A stretch of DNA of 64,000 nucleotides from NCBI GenBank assembly GCA_963756525.1, contig CAVWNR010000001.1, positions 868,001-932,000 on the forward strand, read 5' to 3'. Below the pieces are notes generated by a model, which was given only the letters and a program-made list of their open reading frames with translations, had not been told where the DNA came from and searched no databases. Of this stretch, positions 63,166-64,000 are shown one piece after another. Numbering within the stretch: position 1 is the first letter of the stretch; every line of letters begins with the position of its first letter. Source of the DNA: CAVWNR01 sp963756525 (GTDB lineage: Bacteria > Actinomycetota > Actinomycetes > Mycobacteriales > Jatrophihabitantaceae). Both the position numbers and the translations under genes were made by a program.

Positions 63166-64000
63166 CCATGAGCACGACGGACGCGCCGACCCGACGCCTG
63201 CTGGCGCTCGCGGTGTCGGCCTTCGTCGTGCTTGCCGCCGAGCCGCTGTACCTGCTGGTCGACACCGCGGTCGTGGGCCACCTGGGCGCGACGCCGCTGG
63301 CCGGGCTCGGCGTGGGCGCCGCGCTGATGTCGCTGCTCACCATCGTCGGCACGTTCGTCGAGTACGGCACCACCGGGCGATCGGCGCGCTGGTTCGGCGC
63401 GGGCCGCGCCGACGCCGCGGTGAACGAGGGCGTGCAGGCGTCGTGGCTGGCGCTCGGCATCGGGGTCGTGGTCGTGGCGCTCGGCGAGGTGCTGGCCGGG
63501 CCGATGACCGCGCTGCTGGCCGGCGGCACCGGACCGACCCAGCACGCTGCCGAGTCGTGGTTCCGGATCGCGGTGATCGGCATGCCGGGGGTGCTGCTGG
63601 TGCTCGCCGGCAACGGCTGGATGCGCGGCGTGCAGCGCACCCGCGAGCCGGTGCGGATCGTGCTCGCCGCGAACGCGCTCTCGGCCGTGGCGTCACCGCT
63701 GCTGGTCTACCCCGCCGGGCTCGGGCTCGAGGGCTCGGCGATCGCCAACGTCTGCGCGCAGGCCGTCGGCAGCGCGCTCTTCCTCCGCGCGCTGCACCGT
63801 GCGGCGGGTGGGCTGCGGCCGGACCGCTCGATCATGCGCGCCCAGGTCGTCGTCGGCCGCGACCTGATCCTGCGCGCGGCGGCGTTCCAGGTGGCGTTCC
63901 TCAGCGCGGCCGGGGTGGCGTCGCGGATGGGCACCGCGCAGATCGCCGCGCACCAGATCGGCTTGCAGCTGTGGGAGTTCACCGCGCTGCTGCTGGACTC
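63162..64000 (+). CDS. MATE-family efflux transporter (3' end outside window)
   Basis: First 279 codons of a multidrug and toxic-compound extrusion protein of the DinF-like branch. 'LLVDTAVVGHLGATPLAGLG' in the first two membrane segments is the MATE hallmark; at least seven hydrophobic segments are visible before the window ends. ATG 63162 overlaps the upstream acetyltransferase stop (ATGA); ATG 63168 is an in-frame alternative. A DinF-like gene between rbfA and truB is common in actinobacteria. Substrate unknown. Confidence 0.93.
   Translation, partial: MTMSTTDAPTRRLLALAVSAFVVLAAEPLYLLVDTAVVGHLGATPLAGLGVGAALMSLLTIVGTFVEYGTTGRSARWFGAGRADAAVNEGVQASWLALGIGVVVVALGEVLAGPMTALLAGGTGPTQHAAESWFRIAVIGMPGVLLVLAGNGWMRGVQRTREPVRIVLAANALSAVASPLLVYPAGLGLEGSAIANVCAQAVGSALFLRALHRAAGGLRPDRSIMRAQVVVGRDLILRAAAFQVAFLSAAGVASRMGTAQIAAHQIGLQLWEFTALLLD

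Noticed and set aside
1..64000. tRNA, rRNA, insertion sequence or prophage genes
   Set aside because: None recognised on either strand; gene gaps are short and filled by the palindromes, leaders and repeats listed.

Overview
The window is high-GC, gene-dense DNA from an actinobacterium. The evidence is the order of the housekeeping genes (rpsP-KH-rimM-trmD-rplS-lepB, rnhB-DUF2469-YraN-comM-dprA-xerC, rpsB-tsf-pyrH-frr-cdsA-rlmN, dxr-rseP-ispG, rimP-nusA-ylxR-infB-DUF503-rbfA), the actinobacterial families DUF2469, DUF2631 and the Rv2867c-type acetyltransferase, and the many GTG starts. Genus cannot be told from the sequence alone. No rRNA, tRNA, CRISPR array, transposase or prophage gene was seen. 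The window begins inside thrS and ends inside a MATE-family transporter gene.

Layout: (1) 1-4626, thrS end, HIT protein, amidohydrolase, ADP-ribosylglycohydrolase and an archaeal-type prolyl-tRNA synthetase. (2) 4786-12617, a minus-strand sugar operon: LacI regulator, lipoprotein binding protein, two permeases, a putative beta-glycanase and a GH1 beta-glucosidase. A 16-bp perfect operator lies just downstream of a promoter-like pair. (3) 12797-23554, a translation/secretion/competence core, preceded by an array of seven 17-bp repeats. (4) 23686-26936, a tiny basic protein and a very large LuxR-type ATPase regulator. (5) 27244-34561, rpsB to rlmN. (6) 34594-51383, an accessory block between rlmN and dxr: FUSC membrane protein, TetR plus drug exporter, a pyridoxamine-oxidase-like protein, and a polyamine/amino-acid cluster. 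That cluster has an FAD oxidase, alanine dehydrogenase, class III aminotransferase and Lrp regulator on one strand; on the other are an ABC transporter of the spermidine/putrescine type, a second FAD oxidase and an agmatinase-family hydrolase. (7) 51455-64000, isoprenoid, RIP-protease and translation-initiation genes.

How the genes work together: region 2 looks like import of a beta-linked oligosaccharide followed by intracellular cleavage to monosaccharides, repressed by LacI. The region 6 cluster would import a polyamine, oxidise or transaminate its amino groups, and use alanine dehydrogenase to recycle the alanine formed by a pyruvate-dependent aminotransferase. No aminoaldehyde dehydrogenase is in view.

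The least ordinary signals are non-coding or repeat-derived: a tandem array of overlapping six-codon mini-reading-frames upstream of rpsP; a 55-bp dispersed palindrome present twice in opposite orientation, both times between convergent genes and at an edge of accessory DNA; four further unrelated long palindromes in gene gaps; stem-loops after the binding-protein gene in both ABC operons; 15-bp repeats lengthening the tail of ribosomal protein S2; a 30-bp duplication inside rlmN; and a repeated promoter spacing that suggests leaderless mRNAs. I see no clearly new enzyme system.
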